From Marthasterias glacialis (lineage: Eukaryota; Echinodermata; Asteroidea; Forcipulatida; Asteriidae), in contig OU452223.1 in the NCBI GenBank assembly GCA_911728455.2, positions 9,508,174 to 9,572,173 on the forward strand: a stretch of DNA of 64,000 bases. Reading direction: 5' to 3'. The notes beneath the pieces are model-generated. The model was given only the letters and a program-made list of their open reading frames with translations, did no database searches and was not told where the DNA came from. Below are positions 18,951-32,000 of the stretch, piece after piece. Both the position numbers and the translations under genes were made by a program. Each line of letters starts with the position of its first letter. The stretch's first letter is position 1.

Positions 18951-21900
18951 TTCTGCGTGCCTTCAAGATAGACCAATAATTGGCAATGTATTTTTTCCTT
19001 TTTTTTTAAGTACTGATTTTAACTACTCGGTGTTATTAAATTATACATAGGTAGTAATGTTATTCAGCTGTGTAGATCTTTCACAACTCTCATTTTTTTC
19101 ATCAAACCAGTGCAATGCAAAAACGTAGCTTAGATTCAATAATATTTATTAATACGTTCAAACTTTGGGAGTCGCCAGGTTGTCTATAAACAACAGCTGT
19201 TTATCTTCCTCGTCAAGCGATGCAGGGACTGTTTCTCGTCTATTGAGTTCATTTCATTTCGTTTCATTTACTCAGTATGCTAAAGTGATATTCATAATAC
19301 CTTGGATTGTTTCTTATATTTATTTTATTTAATGTATGCATTCTTGGAGTCCAAATTCAAACGTTTACCAAAACTATTCTGATGTGATTTGAGAAAGTGC
19401 CATTTTCACAATTTTACTTGGCATTTTCCTATATGTGTTTTGATGCTGCACTGCCTGCTCCATGGCTTCGTTGAAATACTTAGGCTTGAAATGAAAAAAA
19501 GTGGTAACTCCTCTGGCATGTTTTTGTTTTTGTTTGTTTGTTTGTTTGTTCTGTTGTTGTTATTGTTTTTTTTTACACAAAGTTTAGTATCGCAAAATAT
19601 CGTGTACCAAATGAAAGTTGCACATACTTTCCCTCTTTGCCTTCGTACACGCGAGTGTTGATTCATTAAAGTTTCTTACTTTTTCTATCCGAATGTGTAC
19701 TTATCTTTGTTTTCTTGAAATGTAATACCACGTTGTGATAACACTGCCTTGAAATTTTGTTCGTTTGAATTCAAAATAATGTCTTTTACGTGATTTGAAA
19801 TTTATCTAAACTGATTTGGTGTAATTATTAATTATGCTCTTGAACCTTTCGGTGATTTTGATATCAAGTAAGTCTTTTTTTCATTAAACTAAATAGTTTG
19901 ACATTCTTATGTGTTGCAAAATGTACTTAAATGAAGTTAACCCAGGTAAACTGCAGGTGGATTTAACAATGGTTTTAAAAAACATTTAGATAGATTTTAA
20001 AATTGATACAATTTGTAAAAGGATTGAAAAAATTGTAACTGTTTTTCCAGATTTGTTTTGTACACATTTTACGTGGCTTAATTAAGTCAACTTCCCTGCA
20101 AAAATCATGGTATTGAAAATGCCTTAAAAGTGACAGTATAGCTAAGGTTTCGGGTAGAGTTCCGTATGAAAATATTTTATGAAGAATTACTCACTCGCTC
20201 AATTAACGAAAATTAATTAACTAAAGGTCAACTTTTGAACCGGAAGTTAAAGCAAACCATTTTATGGGATATGGTTTAAAGGTAAAATATAGGGTTGGTT
20301 AAGCTGATAGTGCAGTGTTCATACTGTGTCTGGTTCAATTCATACATGGAAAAAAAGCTGTGAAAATTTGGGTTCAATCCGTCGTCCCAGTCGGGAGAAA
20401 ACAGTGAAAAACCGTGCACACTTTTCAGCATGTAAAGACATTGTCCTTATTTCAATTGTTGCAACCGAAATTAAAATCAGGGTCTTCAGATTCTATTTCT
20501 TCGACTGTGACAGTATTTCAGACACAAATATTTCATGGAAAATTGATACTGGTATGAACTTCATAATCAGTAAGCTTTCAGACTGATACCAATAAAAAAA
20601 ACGTTGAAAGAATACCAATACTGTATTGTACTTTAAACAACAACGGGTTGTTTTCATATTCTATGCGTTGTTGTTATGCATTCAAACAACTTCGATTCCT
20701 CCGAAAAGACATCCCATGGCCCAAGCAACCGTACATGCACATCAGTCGTATTAACATCAGGGGTGATAGAATTATAAATGCTGGTTGATATCTGGAAGAT
20801 GCATGCAAAAAAACAAAAAAACAAAAAACAAGCAACTGTATACATGTAGGTCGTTGACTTGTGGTTTGTTAGCTCAACTGAAATTCCTCTTTTATATTTA
20901 CAGTAGGCTGAGGTCATACATTTCCATCGTTGTTTTCTATGGATTTTATTCACTCTATAGGCCTACACACACGTTTCTAGTGACTACTTTGTATTATCCT
21001 AATAATTAATCTCAAATGCCAGTTACAAATGGCCGAGAAGCCTTGTTTTTGTACCCATTCTTGACCTTATTCTGCCTTAAACTGAAAACCAATCTCGAAG
21101 GGAAACTATTTGTTAAAATTTCCTTAATATTGTAGATTCTTTTCCATATAAACAAAAACCAGTGTGCATCATACTCAAGATATTGTTTCTCTATCATCAC
21201 GCATATGTAAAGCAACTTGAACTTTGAAAGGAGTTGATGGGGGTAGTACGGCATTGAGTCAATGGAACATTCAGTACAAGAATACTTTTGTATTTTTAAA
21301 CATCTAACTTCCCTCTTGCTTACGATTTTGGAGAGGAAAACAATTTACCCTTTTTCCGGACGCTTTTGGTTTTTAATTTCGGGTTGGTTTGAACTTGCAA
21401 TCGGATTCAACTCTGAAATTCAACCTTTACCAATGATGCACCATCCTTTTTGTAACAACTTAAACGTAGTAACTGTCAGGCTGGTGGATTCGAGGAGGAC
21501 GCTTGAATGGTGTAGAGTGTACTCATGGATACCCCCCACACCACAATCACTTCCTCGATTTAATGATCAGTGATGGTCAGCACAAAGGCCCTTAATTCAC
21601 ACCCCGTTTTTAACCCACCCGTACCCCCACCCCCATTCATATTATTATGATATCTAGGTTTAACCAGCAGTTTAACTACACTTTACTCGTTTTCTACTGT
21701 GCGGACTTTTTGGTGTTCCTATGACTTATTTACGTAGAGCAAAGTATTGAAGAATGATGGAACCCCCACTTTTAACAAATGATTGAAAGTGTCATTTATA
21801 ATTGAAATGGTGATATTAATAAATTGAATCATTTTATGAAAATTGAAACGTTTTGGGGTTTTTTTTCTTTTCTTTTATTTTTTACGTGTGAGAATCTTGT

Positions 21901-22987
21901 TAAAACTCTCTACATGTGTAGTTTATCAATTTTGGGGTAAGCTGTATAAGTAGCCTGTTTGAAAGGGATTTGGTTTTGTTGGTCATTTTTTTTATTTTTT
22001 TTATTTTACGTGTGATAATTTTGCTAAAACTAACTACGTGTAGTTTATCAATTTGTGGGTAAGCTGTAAGTAACCTGTTAATTATACAAAATTTCGTTTC
22101 GAACTAAAACATATATAGATATATGTTTTAATTCGAAACAGAATGTTGTACCTTATGAACTCTTTTAAAGAACCTATTTAGAAAACCATTTTTTACATTA
22201 TTCAAATTAGTTGCGGATTTCACCGAAGAAAATTTTCGAGACGATTGGTTCTTTCAAATAAACTTCATGATCACTAAGCTGCCTTTCCCCAAGAAACTGC
22301 CCAAAACGTACCACACCTTAATTAAGTCCAAATTTATAAGCGCATATATTTTGGAGGCACTGCCAACAAGATATAATTATTTAACGGCGAAAAGAATATG
22401 CATTTTGACCTTAGATAACTATGTATTTTTTAGCAGTGAACTGTATGTTTTTTTGTCGTATTGGCCAATCTCTTGCCACAAACGGAACTCAAACTGTACA
22501 TATTTATTGACTCAGTCACTTAAAAACGTGTGGACTCTGATCATGCCCAACAACAATTTTATTTGTTCGTCATCTATTTAGATTTCATTATTATTTTGTA
22601 AGGTAGGTAGATCAGAGACTTTGCACGAGCGATCAAACTGAAATAGTTCCTACTTTTTGGGGAAAACAGTTATCTAACCTGGGAGAAATTCAAGTTTGGT
22701 GTCTTCAAAAACACAAAAGAAAATGTGCTGAATTGAAATATTAACAATTAGTTTCACCTGTTGTTTCTTATTGTGGTCGTGTGTGGGGTGTAGGTGTCTA
22801 TCGAGTTAGTTTTATAGAGTAGAAAAAAACACCTGAAACTAAGGGGGAAAAAACATTGTTGACCGTACACTCAAAACTGAATTTATTTTTGTCATGGCCA
22901 GGTGGCCCATATCCCATTTTCTTCTTTTTCCATAAGCTTTATTTTTGCTGATTTGTATGGCGGTCAGTTTGCCCAGCTTTCTACGAA
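18951..22987. other. Intergenic region, no gene recognised
   Basis: AT-rich sequence between the SVIL 3' flank and the start of the second gene. It holds a TTTG microsatellite (19528-19550), a small hairpin (22090-22145, arms around AAACATATAT) and a direct duplication (21881-22082). The promoter of the second gene must lie at the right end but no TATA or initiator element was convincing. Confidence 0.5.
21881..22082 (+). repeat. Two-copy tandem duplication, 124-bp period
   Basis: TTTACGTGTGAGAATCTTG...GTAGTTTATCAATTTTGGGG TAAGCTGTA recurs 124 bases later as TTTACGTGTGATAATTTTG...GTAGTTTATCAATTTGTGGG, with about 15% differences. Confidence 0.75.
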
Positions 22988-23084
22988 ATGGAACAACCAC
23001 CATGCATGCTGATCTGTGGTTCGTTTTCATTCCAATTCCTTCTGATTGTTGGGGTCGTGTTTGGTCAAATCACAAACTCATTAG
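22988..23084 (+). CDS. Exon 1: start codon and signal peptide
   Basis: Encodes a 32-residue leader whose core FSFQFLLIVGVVFG is followed by QITNSL, a typical signal peptide with cleavage near VFG|Q. An in-frame TGA lies upstream at 22949, and the ATG at 22988 has G at -3 and +4, so I chose it over the ATG at 23006. Donor TTAG|GTAAGG, phase 1 out. No TATA box was evident; the 5' UTR is undefined. Confidence 0.75.
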
Positions 23085-26000
23085 GTAAGGAGGTGTTTCA
23101 TAAAGTTTAATTGGAATTTGTGGTTGTTTTTTTTTGTAATGCTTTAGTGGACATTCATCACCCACGGACGTCCTGACAATGTTGCTTCGGTGAATTAAAG
23201 TTCGAATATTTTTTTTAAGTTTTTTTTTTACAATAACCGTTTTTCAAGGCTTTATTATTTACAGTCTTAAATCATGCAATCCCCAAAATTGGCTTTTAGG
23301 AAATTATTCATTTCAATGTCAAAATTTAGTCATTCTGTTTTGGGGGTTTGGGGAGTCGAAATCTGCTTTCTTATAGTTTACACTTTTAGCTAACTGTAGA
23401 AAATAGAGACCATTTATATCTGTATATAATCACCATGGCCTACGCCCAGACATTGCTAATCTTGTCAATTTTTTTACTTTGGATTTTCAGGGAAAATGTC
23501 AGAAAAATAGTTAAGAAACAGAAATAAATGGTTTTATTTTATCACTGTACATTCTATGTTAACATGAGAAACATGAGGGACATTACCTTTTTCTTTGACC
23601 CTCCTGTTTTTATCAGAAGTAGGTCAGATCTTGCGGCCGTTTTGGGCCGTTTATGGACATTTTGGTTCGAGCCGCCTATGACCTCTATGGTGGAACAAAT
23701 AAAACCAATTAAAATTCAAAGCCAAATTTGAGAATGAAACTTAGGGATTAAGATATACGATGAGGTAATATTTGTGTGATTTGCATTGGTGATGTTACCC
23801 TTATAATTATGCGCTATGTGTGACCGTTTAGAAACAATAGAAAGGCTTTTCTTTAGTATCAAGAATGAACAAAGTTTGAATTTATAATGTTGCTCTATGT
23901 TTTTTCTTGTGTTTTTGTTTGTTTGTTTGTTGTGTGGGTTGTTTGTTTGTTTTTCCTCTGCAGTAATCAAGACCTGCCCTGGTAATGTGTACTCGAAGGA
24001 TGGTTATGCTGAATGGAAGATCCCTGTGGCAGAGGATGATAACGGCTTGGCGTTGTTGGTTGAATGTGACCATCCACCCCATACGACACTCTACACGGAG
24101 TACCAGACTGAAGTCGTCTGCACTGCTGCGGATTCGGCAGGGAATACCGCTACATGCATCTTTAGTGTTTTTGTGGGTCAGTATAAAATACGTTATTGAT
24201 ATTATTTTACAACAAAATGAATGAGAGTTCGACACATGTTGCTTACAAGTACGATGGCCCTGAATGGACATGGTGGTGCTGGATGGAGGTTCCGGGATAT
24301 ATCACACAAGCAGAATAAGATCACAAAATATTATAATGCTCGCGAACAACCAACCAAACAAACGCGAAATCTTCACTATATTAATGTTTGTGACGTTGCG
24401 AGAAAAAAAAATACATTTTGAAATTACATCTTTGCAATGACATCTAACATGAGTTCAGAAGATAATGTTGTTGTTTTTTCGTTCTAACTGTCATACCAGC
24501 CGATGGGGCACATTGTGCCAAAAGGAACGGCTCCCCAGAGTGTGTTTGCCTGGAGTACCGGGACTACTTCGATCTTTGCTTCTGTCAGGATGGCTTCAGT
24601 GGATTAAATTGTCAATGTAAGCAACAATCAATGTTCCATTTAGTTCATGTACTTATAGAGTGTTCAACTACTTTCAATTCATAACAAAATACAACGTACA
24701 CGAATAAACCTTTCTTACTGTAACGTCACAGTCACGAGTTTTGCCAACTCGGCAAAAGTACGGCCCGACTTCACTGCAAAAAATATCATTTATCATAAGT
24801 ACCACAATAATGACCAATTAATAACCAATACCACTGATATTAGATAATACCCAAAGCTACCCAAAGCAAAGTACACATCTTTCTTCATAAAAAAGGAGTT
24901 CCATATGTTTTTAAGGGTCGATTTGTGCCAACTCAGTTACCGGTAGCCTACATATTTTGTGGTATTCACAGCGCCACCAACAAAATGGTGGCCAGTGTTT
25001 GTTAAAAAAAGTCCTCATCATTAATAATTATTAATAATGGAGATCAATGCGTTAAACTGTTCAACGCCCTCAGCCATAGGCGTACGAGCCGGGGCGAGGT
25101 GGGGCAGTTGCCTCCCCCCCCAAAAAAAAAAAAAAAAAAAAAGGAAAAAAAAGAAAGGAAAAAAAAAGAATAAAAGAAAAAAATCGGGCAAAACAGTGGG
25201 GGAAAATCGGGCAAAGCAAGACAAAAAAAATAAATAAATAAAATTAAATTAACTTTTATAGAACTGCTACTTATGTTTTTATTAGGTGTAAAATTTCGGG
25301 GGAAAACAACCCCTCTGCCCCGTCCCCTTACCAACGATACGCCTATGCTGTGACGTGTATTTTGTTCGTATTTTCGCGCCCATTGCCGGTAATGGACACC
25401 TTATTTGACACAATTTCTTTCCGCTGTTTTCTTTGCTTTAATACTTAAGTTACTCTTGTCTAAATTTAAATATCTAACTGGTGTTATATTTAATATTTCG
25501 GTATTTTCGAACGTTGTGTTTTGCCCCGTGACATCACAATGCTGGCGAATGCGATGACTGCGATGACGTCATGTAACCCTCACTCCTCAGATGAAGACGC
25601 GAGCCAATGCGGTTCGACTGATGACCCGGCATCTTGCCATTGCACCAGCGGGACTTCATGCAGCTGTCTTGCTGGATTCAAAGGAGAATCCTGTCAGTTA
25701 GGTTTGTAATAAGATCTCCTTGGATTACTAAATGAACAGGGCTCATTTTCATGGTTCTTCTTTTGCTTATCGCACGTGAAAAATCAAGGCATGCAGTGGC
25801 AGAAAAGTGCACCTCAACGTAAGCGTATTTCACAGGTAAGCATTGAAGGAATTGTTGCTTGTTGACCAGCATTCTACCACTTACTTGCAGTTGGTCCAGC
25901 AAGCAGAAAAAGCCCAGCAGAGCGATGTTGGGCCCATCCATGTCTCATAAAGTCCAACTCCTAGACGTTGTTCATATTGGTTAGACCCAGTAACTGGGGC

Positions 26001-29000
26001 GCTGTACTCCTTTTTTTGAGATTTTGACATTCTGTCGTGCTAGTATGACGGATAATGTCAAAATCTCAAAAAGGGATACAGCGCCCCAGTTACTGGGTCT
26101 ACATGATATTTTACACTGCAAGTAAATCAACAGGTTCGTTTATTATTAAAAATTCAATGTTGAAAAGCAAGGGTGGAGAAAAGGGAAATTTAAATCGCAT
26201 TTGAATTGTGAGGAATATCTGTGATGTCTGTTGACATATTGGAAGAGCCTGCTATTCCTGCTGCAAAGGTTTGCATGAGTGGGACATCCCTCTTGGCTTC
26301 CCTATTCATTTTCTCTTCCGCATTAGCCATAAAAAAGGAGTTAATTTCATCAATTGATTCAGATCCCTGCTTTAATTAATTAGTCCCAGCACTTTATTGT
26401 TAGGTTTTTCCTGCTGTTGTTTAAAACTTCCCAACCAAACATTTATATTATTTCAAAGAGTGGATCATAAATTTGAGGCAAAGTTTTCAAAATGATTTTC
26501 TTATTGTGCAGACTTATTTGTTTAAAGGTTTGGTGAATTCCTTAGTATTGATGATTTTATTTTACACCTTACAGTTAATATACAATAACTCTGATGAGAA
26601 AAATCATTTTGTGCCTTCCTGTATATTTTTGCATGATTTATCTTCTTATAATAGTCTTTAGGAACACCCACAAAAATAGGTCACTTGCTGACATGGCTGG
26701 ATTCCTTCTCTGACGTCACATGCATTACATAATATATATTCATGAGTGAATTTCTGAAAAGAAAAAACACATATTTGTCATTCCTTTGGCAGAGCCCGTC
26801 CAGAAATGATTGTCCTCTGTAGTAGCTCATGAATCAATTCTGTAATGATGATGTCACAGAAGGAATCCAGCCATGTCAGCAAGTGACCTATTTTTGTGGG
26901 CATTCCTAAAGACCATTACTTTTAAAGAAAATAAATCATGTAAAAATAAACTGGAAGGCACAAAAAAAATAAAAAATTCAACTGAATTATTGTATGATAA
27001 TTATTAGGTGTAAATTAAAAACATCAATACTTAGTAATTCACCAAACCTTTCATAAATATAACAAAGATATTGATAACATGAGGAAACTGCTAACACTGC
27101 TAAATACCTCAAAACCAGACTTGATGCCACTGACCTGGAGGGCCTGACCAAAAAAGCTCATTTCAAAATTTAGGTAACCTGCTGCATGCATGACCGTACT
27201 GCATGTTTAGAAAGCCCCTCCGGGTGATTTCATACATTATAAACTTCTGAAGGTTCTGAAGGTTCTGGGGGCTAGGTGGCCTAGTTGGTAGATCACTGGC
27301 ACGTAAACCTGGCCGGAGATCACAGGTTCAAATCCCGCCCCAGTAATTTTTCAATTCCAAAAATGTATTCTTTTAAAGTGCAACCTGTTTATCTAGGCTA
27401 ACAACTTATCCAATATTTCTTTTACTTCTTTCTGAATTTTCTTCATCAAAGAAAATTACACAGATAAAGCAGCACCACCAGATCTGCCTTTCTGGGGGGC
27501 AAGCTTAAGTTTAGGGGGAAAACAAAAATATTTAAGTGTAATTTTGTACTGCTGAAAGGCAGTTAAACTCAATTTCGGGCATAGGTGAAAAATTGAGGCG
27601 GGAACTGGTGGGCAAATTGGGGGGGCCAAAAAAAAAATAACTGGGGGGAATTTGCCCCCCGTAGCGCTGCCACTGCACAGATATAGCCCAAATTTTAAAC
27701 TAATTTATTTTAGTTCTTAATAACTGCTTTCAACATATAAACAGATGAGTGTAACGTTATTTGAACTGACTAAATTACCCATCAGATTTCCAAGTGCCTG
27801 ACATTATTTGCCCTGAAGATGTGTACACTAACGAGGAGTCTTCAGTGGTAACCTGGCAGAACAATGCTACTGACAATGACGGACCGCCAGTCATTCAATG
27901 CAACCCCCCAGCTGGGTCACTGTTTGAACGGAACTACACACAAAATACAACCATCATCACTGTAGCCTGTTCAGCACAGGACGCAGCCGGCAATAAAGGG
28001 GAGTGCTCATTCAAAGTCACCATTGGTAAGCTGGATCCAATTTTCTAGAGCTAATAGCATAAATTACTGCTTAATAAATTGATTTTTTAAGTGGAAATTA
28101 ACATGGAGCCATATAATAGTAGCCAATTTATTTTGTTCGGTCTCTTGTTTTTGCTCAGCGTTAACTTTGTGAGGTTAGCAAACTTAGATATTGACTTAGC
28201 ATGAGCAACTCTTTGTGTTTGACCCCTGGTATCCTTAGGGCCATGTCACACGGGGCAATTTACAGGTAACCAGGTCTAGGCAATCTCCATGAAGCAAAAA
28301 ACATTCACACGTCAATTTCCACATTATTGTTTTGGGGACAGTAAGATGCAAATAGAAAAATGTATATTGTCCAACCCAAGTGTTCCTTTTGCATGCAGTG
28401 CAGTTGGTTGCCTCCAAGTTGCCTGTAAAAATTGCCCTGTGTGACATGGTCTTTGGAGCCAAGCTTTCCAATAGACTGGTCCCAGTCCCCCAGACTGCAG
28501 CAGCATTCTATTTGAATTCAGTGGTTTCATTTGGTCAGATACATTTCTTGCATAGATAACGAGTCAGTCTTATTCTGTGAGCATGCTGGACCTAGTGCCT
28601 AGACGTCAAGTGAGTAGTAGCAACAGCAGTACGTCATCGCCCAAGTGTTTCTGGATGGAGACCACTATATGTCCTCATAGTAGCCTTATTTATTTCTTAT
28701 TTGTCCTGGGCGATCCATTCAGTGAGAAACACTCACTGATCTGCCATGGTTCCGTACGTCTCATCATACTTGGCTAAGTTAGCAAAATGTTTGGCACGCA
28801 TATATTGTCGTCGGAATTCCAAATATTCATCGTTGATCCATTCTGCTTTCTTTGTGCAAACTCAGACTTTTAACTGGTCTGTAAATGTTACAAACACTCA
28901 TTAGCATATATACTTAAAAATGTTCCATGCTGTATTCAGATTTATAAGTATACTTCATTATATCCCGAGGGTGATGTTTAAGATCATAAAAGTTTCTTTG

Positions 29001-32000
29001 TCAAAATTTTGAAAAGAATGAGCATGAAATATATTTATGACCTTTGGGTATTTTCACAGACTTCCAAGCGGCATAAATCAATAAATGATCGCTAATTAAG
29101 ACTAACCTCTATTATTCTTGAAATAGTGTTCATAGATGGTTGATTGGTCCAGACTTGATCTATAAAGGTAGAACTATCTTGAGTTAGTCTTGTGAAACAG
29201 ATAGTTAACTGATTCAGTTCATATTTATTAAAAAGTCGTTTTAATTTTGTCCAATGGCTTGAACTTGACATCAAGAAGTCAGCATTCAAATCGCCCATGC
29301 AGGTTATTTCCAGAGTAGTTCTTGAGTTATACATATTCGTGACATCATCATGGTCGATAAACACAGCTGATAATCAGTGGTCTTGTTGATGGCAGTTTGA
29401 TCTCCAACCAAATTGATTCAACTTTGTTCATAATGTCAGTAAGAAGTATCTTGTGGTCAGCTGTATCCCTTCAGACAAATACTGCAACTCCACCTCCAAA
29501 GTGGTTCCGATCTTTCCTGTAAAGTTTATAATTGGGTATTTCAAGTTCCTGTGCATCTATTGAATCATTAAGCCATGTTTCAACAAAGCCAATAAGATGG
29601 GGCTTTGTGTCAACCTCTAACAATCGTATTTCATCCAACTTCGGAAGAAATGATCGTACATCAAAGGACATTAATTTTATGACTTTAGTTGATTTAAGGT
29701 TTCGATGGCAGTGTTCATTTCTTGGCTGCGTGTGTTGAGAATGTTCTAAATCATCTGATAAGTAAAAATTGCGCCGATCAAGTTGATGAGGCATAACAGG
29801 TACGAGGTAGCATGCTCTAGGTAGCGTTTCTGTTCAACACAACAAGTAGAAACGATAACTGGTGTAGATGTTTCTATAAATGAATGATTTTGGAGTTTAC
29901 AGGTTTTCAACCGTTTACCACCTTTGCATCCCCGCAATTCCCAGGGTCTTTATGTACTCAAAAATTGAATTGGGTAGATTGCATTTACTCCGAAGTGAAC
30001 CTAGTTGTGTTCTAGAATATATTAATCTGTTGTTGGGTGCAGGTAGATGAAAATCAATTGTTGGTTTTGATCCCAGATTTATTTTTCGTCGTACTGAGGT
30101 CATGATGTAATGCTATTGTTGTTGCTCTAGCTCATTGAAGCAAGTTGTGCCCAGGTTTTTTTCAGGAGGGCCATGGACACAGTTATGTCTGAAGGTGGAT
30201 CACGGCCAGGAATAGTAAAACAGGTCTGGCCATGTTTTGACCATTGTGCTATTGGCTACCTTCTATGCCAGAAACAAAGCTCAATTGATACTACCTGTGG
30301 TTGATATAAAGCTGGTAGAATTTCAAAACATAAACAAGTGTTTTCAGTAGGATGAGAGGGGAAACGTGTCCGTGATGAAAATGCACAAGAGCAAAATGGC
30401 TCAGTATTTTAGTGGTGTACAAATAGATGCCATCTTACATGGAACTCTCAATAGTACATGTTCACCAAAGCTGCCAGTCACACTGTAACAGAAATCCAGC
30501 ATTTCAAATCACAGAGAACAAAAATAACACCACAGGCCTTAGTGTTTAAACGCTACATTATATAAAATGTGGACCTGATAAAAAAATGTCCACACTGTGT
30601 AGGAACTTGTAACACTGTGTGGACTTACACACGTCCACACAGTGTTTTACGAATTAGATACTCTTGTTTTTCTCAAAAGGGAAGCATTCTCTGTACAGCA
30701 TTGAATAGCTCAAAACCGAGTATTATATTAAAGGGATCAGGCATCCAAAAACCAAGGTTCTGTTAAGAGTAAAAAATATTCCCTAATTGAGATAGTTTCT
30801 TTGATCATGTAATTCCACATCAATTCTTCCAGATCTAGAACCTCCGCTGATCCCTGGCTGTCCTGGTAACATCTATACTAGCAATGCAACTCTTGATTGG
30901 CCGTTAGACTTGGGAGTTGATAACAGTCATCCCAGCCTGGAGGTAACATGCGATCCTCAGCCGGGATTCACGTTCACAGACCCCATCACGGATGTAGTTT
31001 GCTCTGCAAAAGACGCGGCAGGAAATATGGCCGGGAAGAATTGTACTTTTCAAGTTTTCCTCGGTAAGTTAGCCTTCATACATTAGTGAAAAAGGGAAAT
31101 CTTTGCACCCCAAATGAAGATGTAATGAGCCTTGTGTGGTGTGGCCGCCTTATCCCCTTTTTTTCCCCTTCTTCATTCACAGCTGATGGTATTTCCTGTA
31201 GCTCCAGTATTCCTGAGTGTCGCTGTGAGGGCACAGATGATAACTGCACCTGTATGGTGGGCTACAGTGGACTGGATTGCAAAGGCAAGACAAAGAGAGA
31301 AAAATAACCTAGTCGAGTAAAACTTTTGATTTATGTATTTACCCATTTTTGTTTTGACTTTTTGCACTCTTGTAATCTCTTTAAATTTTGTATTTATTGT
31401 TTTTGCTAATTTCGTCACTGATGCCAGGAACTGACACACACTTGGATACCAGTAAAAACTAGCGATCAGGGGAAAAAGGCAACTGATACAGCTGTCACTT
31501 TTTAAAACACCACTACCCTTTAAAATTTCAGAGTGTTTTAAACTGGTTTTCTCATTGTGGATTTTACAGTGTTTAATGGAACCTGTGTGTCAGTTTGTGA
31601 AAATGAAGATTGTCACTTTCGTGTGAAGGTTGCCATACCTAATTATTGTAGTTAAAAAGGTAAAGCTCATAAAAAGTTGAAACTTCATGAAATTGTAGTT
31701 CTTGACGAATATTGTATAAGCTAGTAAAAAAGTGAAAACTAAAAAAAAAATATATATATTTTGGACACTAGATGTCAGTTTCTGGTGTCATTGGCAATTT
31801 GTTGTTTTTTATTTGTTTTTAGGTCACTGTGTTGACACATTTTTGTTGAAAAGTTCAGCTCAGTTTTGGTAATTCTCAACAAAGCAGAGAACAGCCACAG
31901 TGTTCCGAAAAAGTCAGCAACTTTACTTCAAACCCACCAACAGAATCTCTCATTCAAGTGACACTGACAATCACAATGAAAACAACCTTTTGTATTGGAT

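Noticed and set aside
22267..22581. 104-codon open frame upstream of the second gene
   Set aside because: AT-driven, no domain or signal peptide, no supporting splice sites.
25021..25334. Open frames rich in Lys or Phe on both strands
   Set aside because: Products of the A-rich tract inside a hAT-like MITE.
29532..29738. Plus-strand frame opposite the LINE fragment
   Set aside because: Shadow of the minus-strand endonuclease reading.
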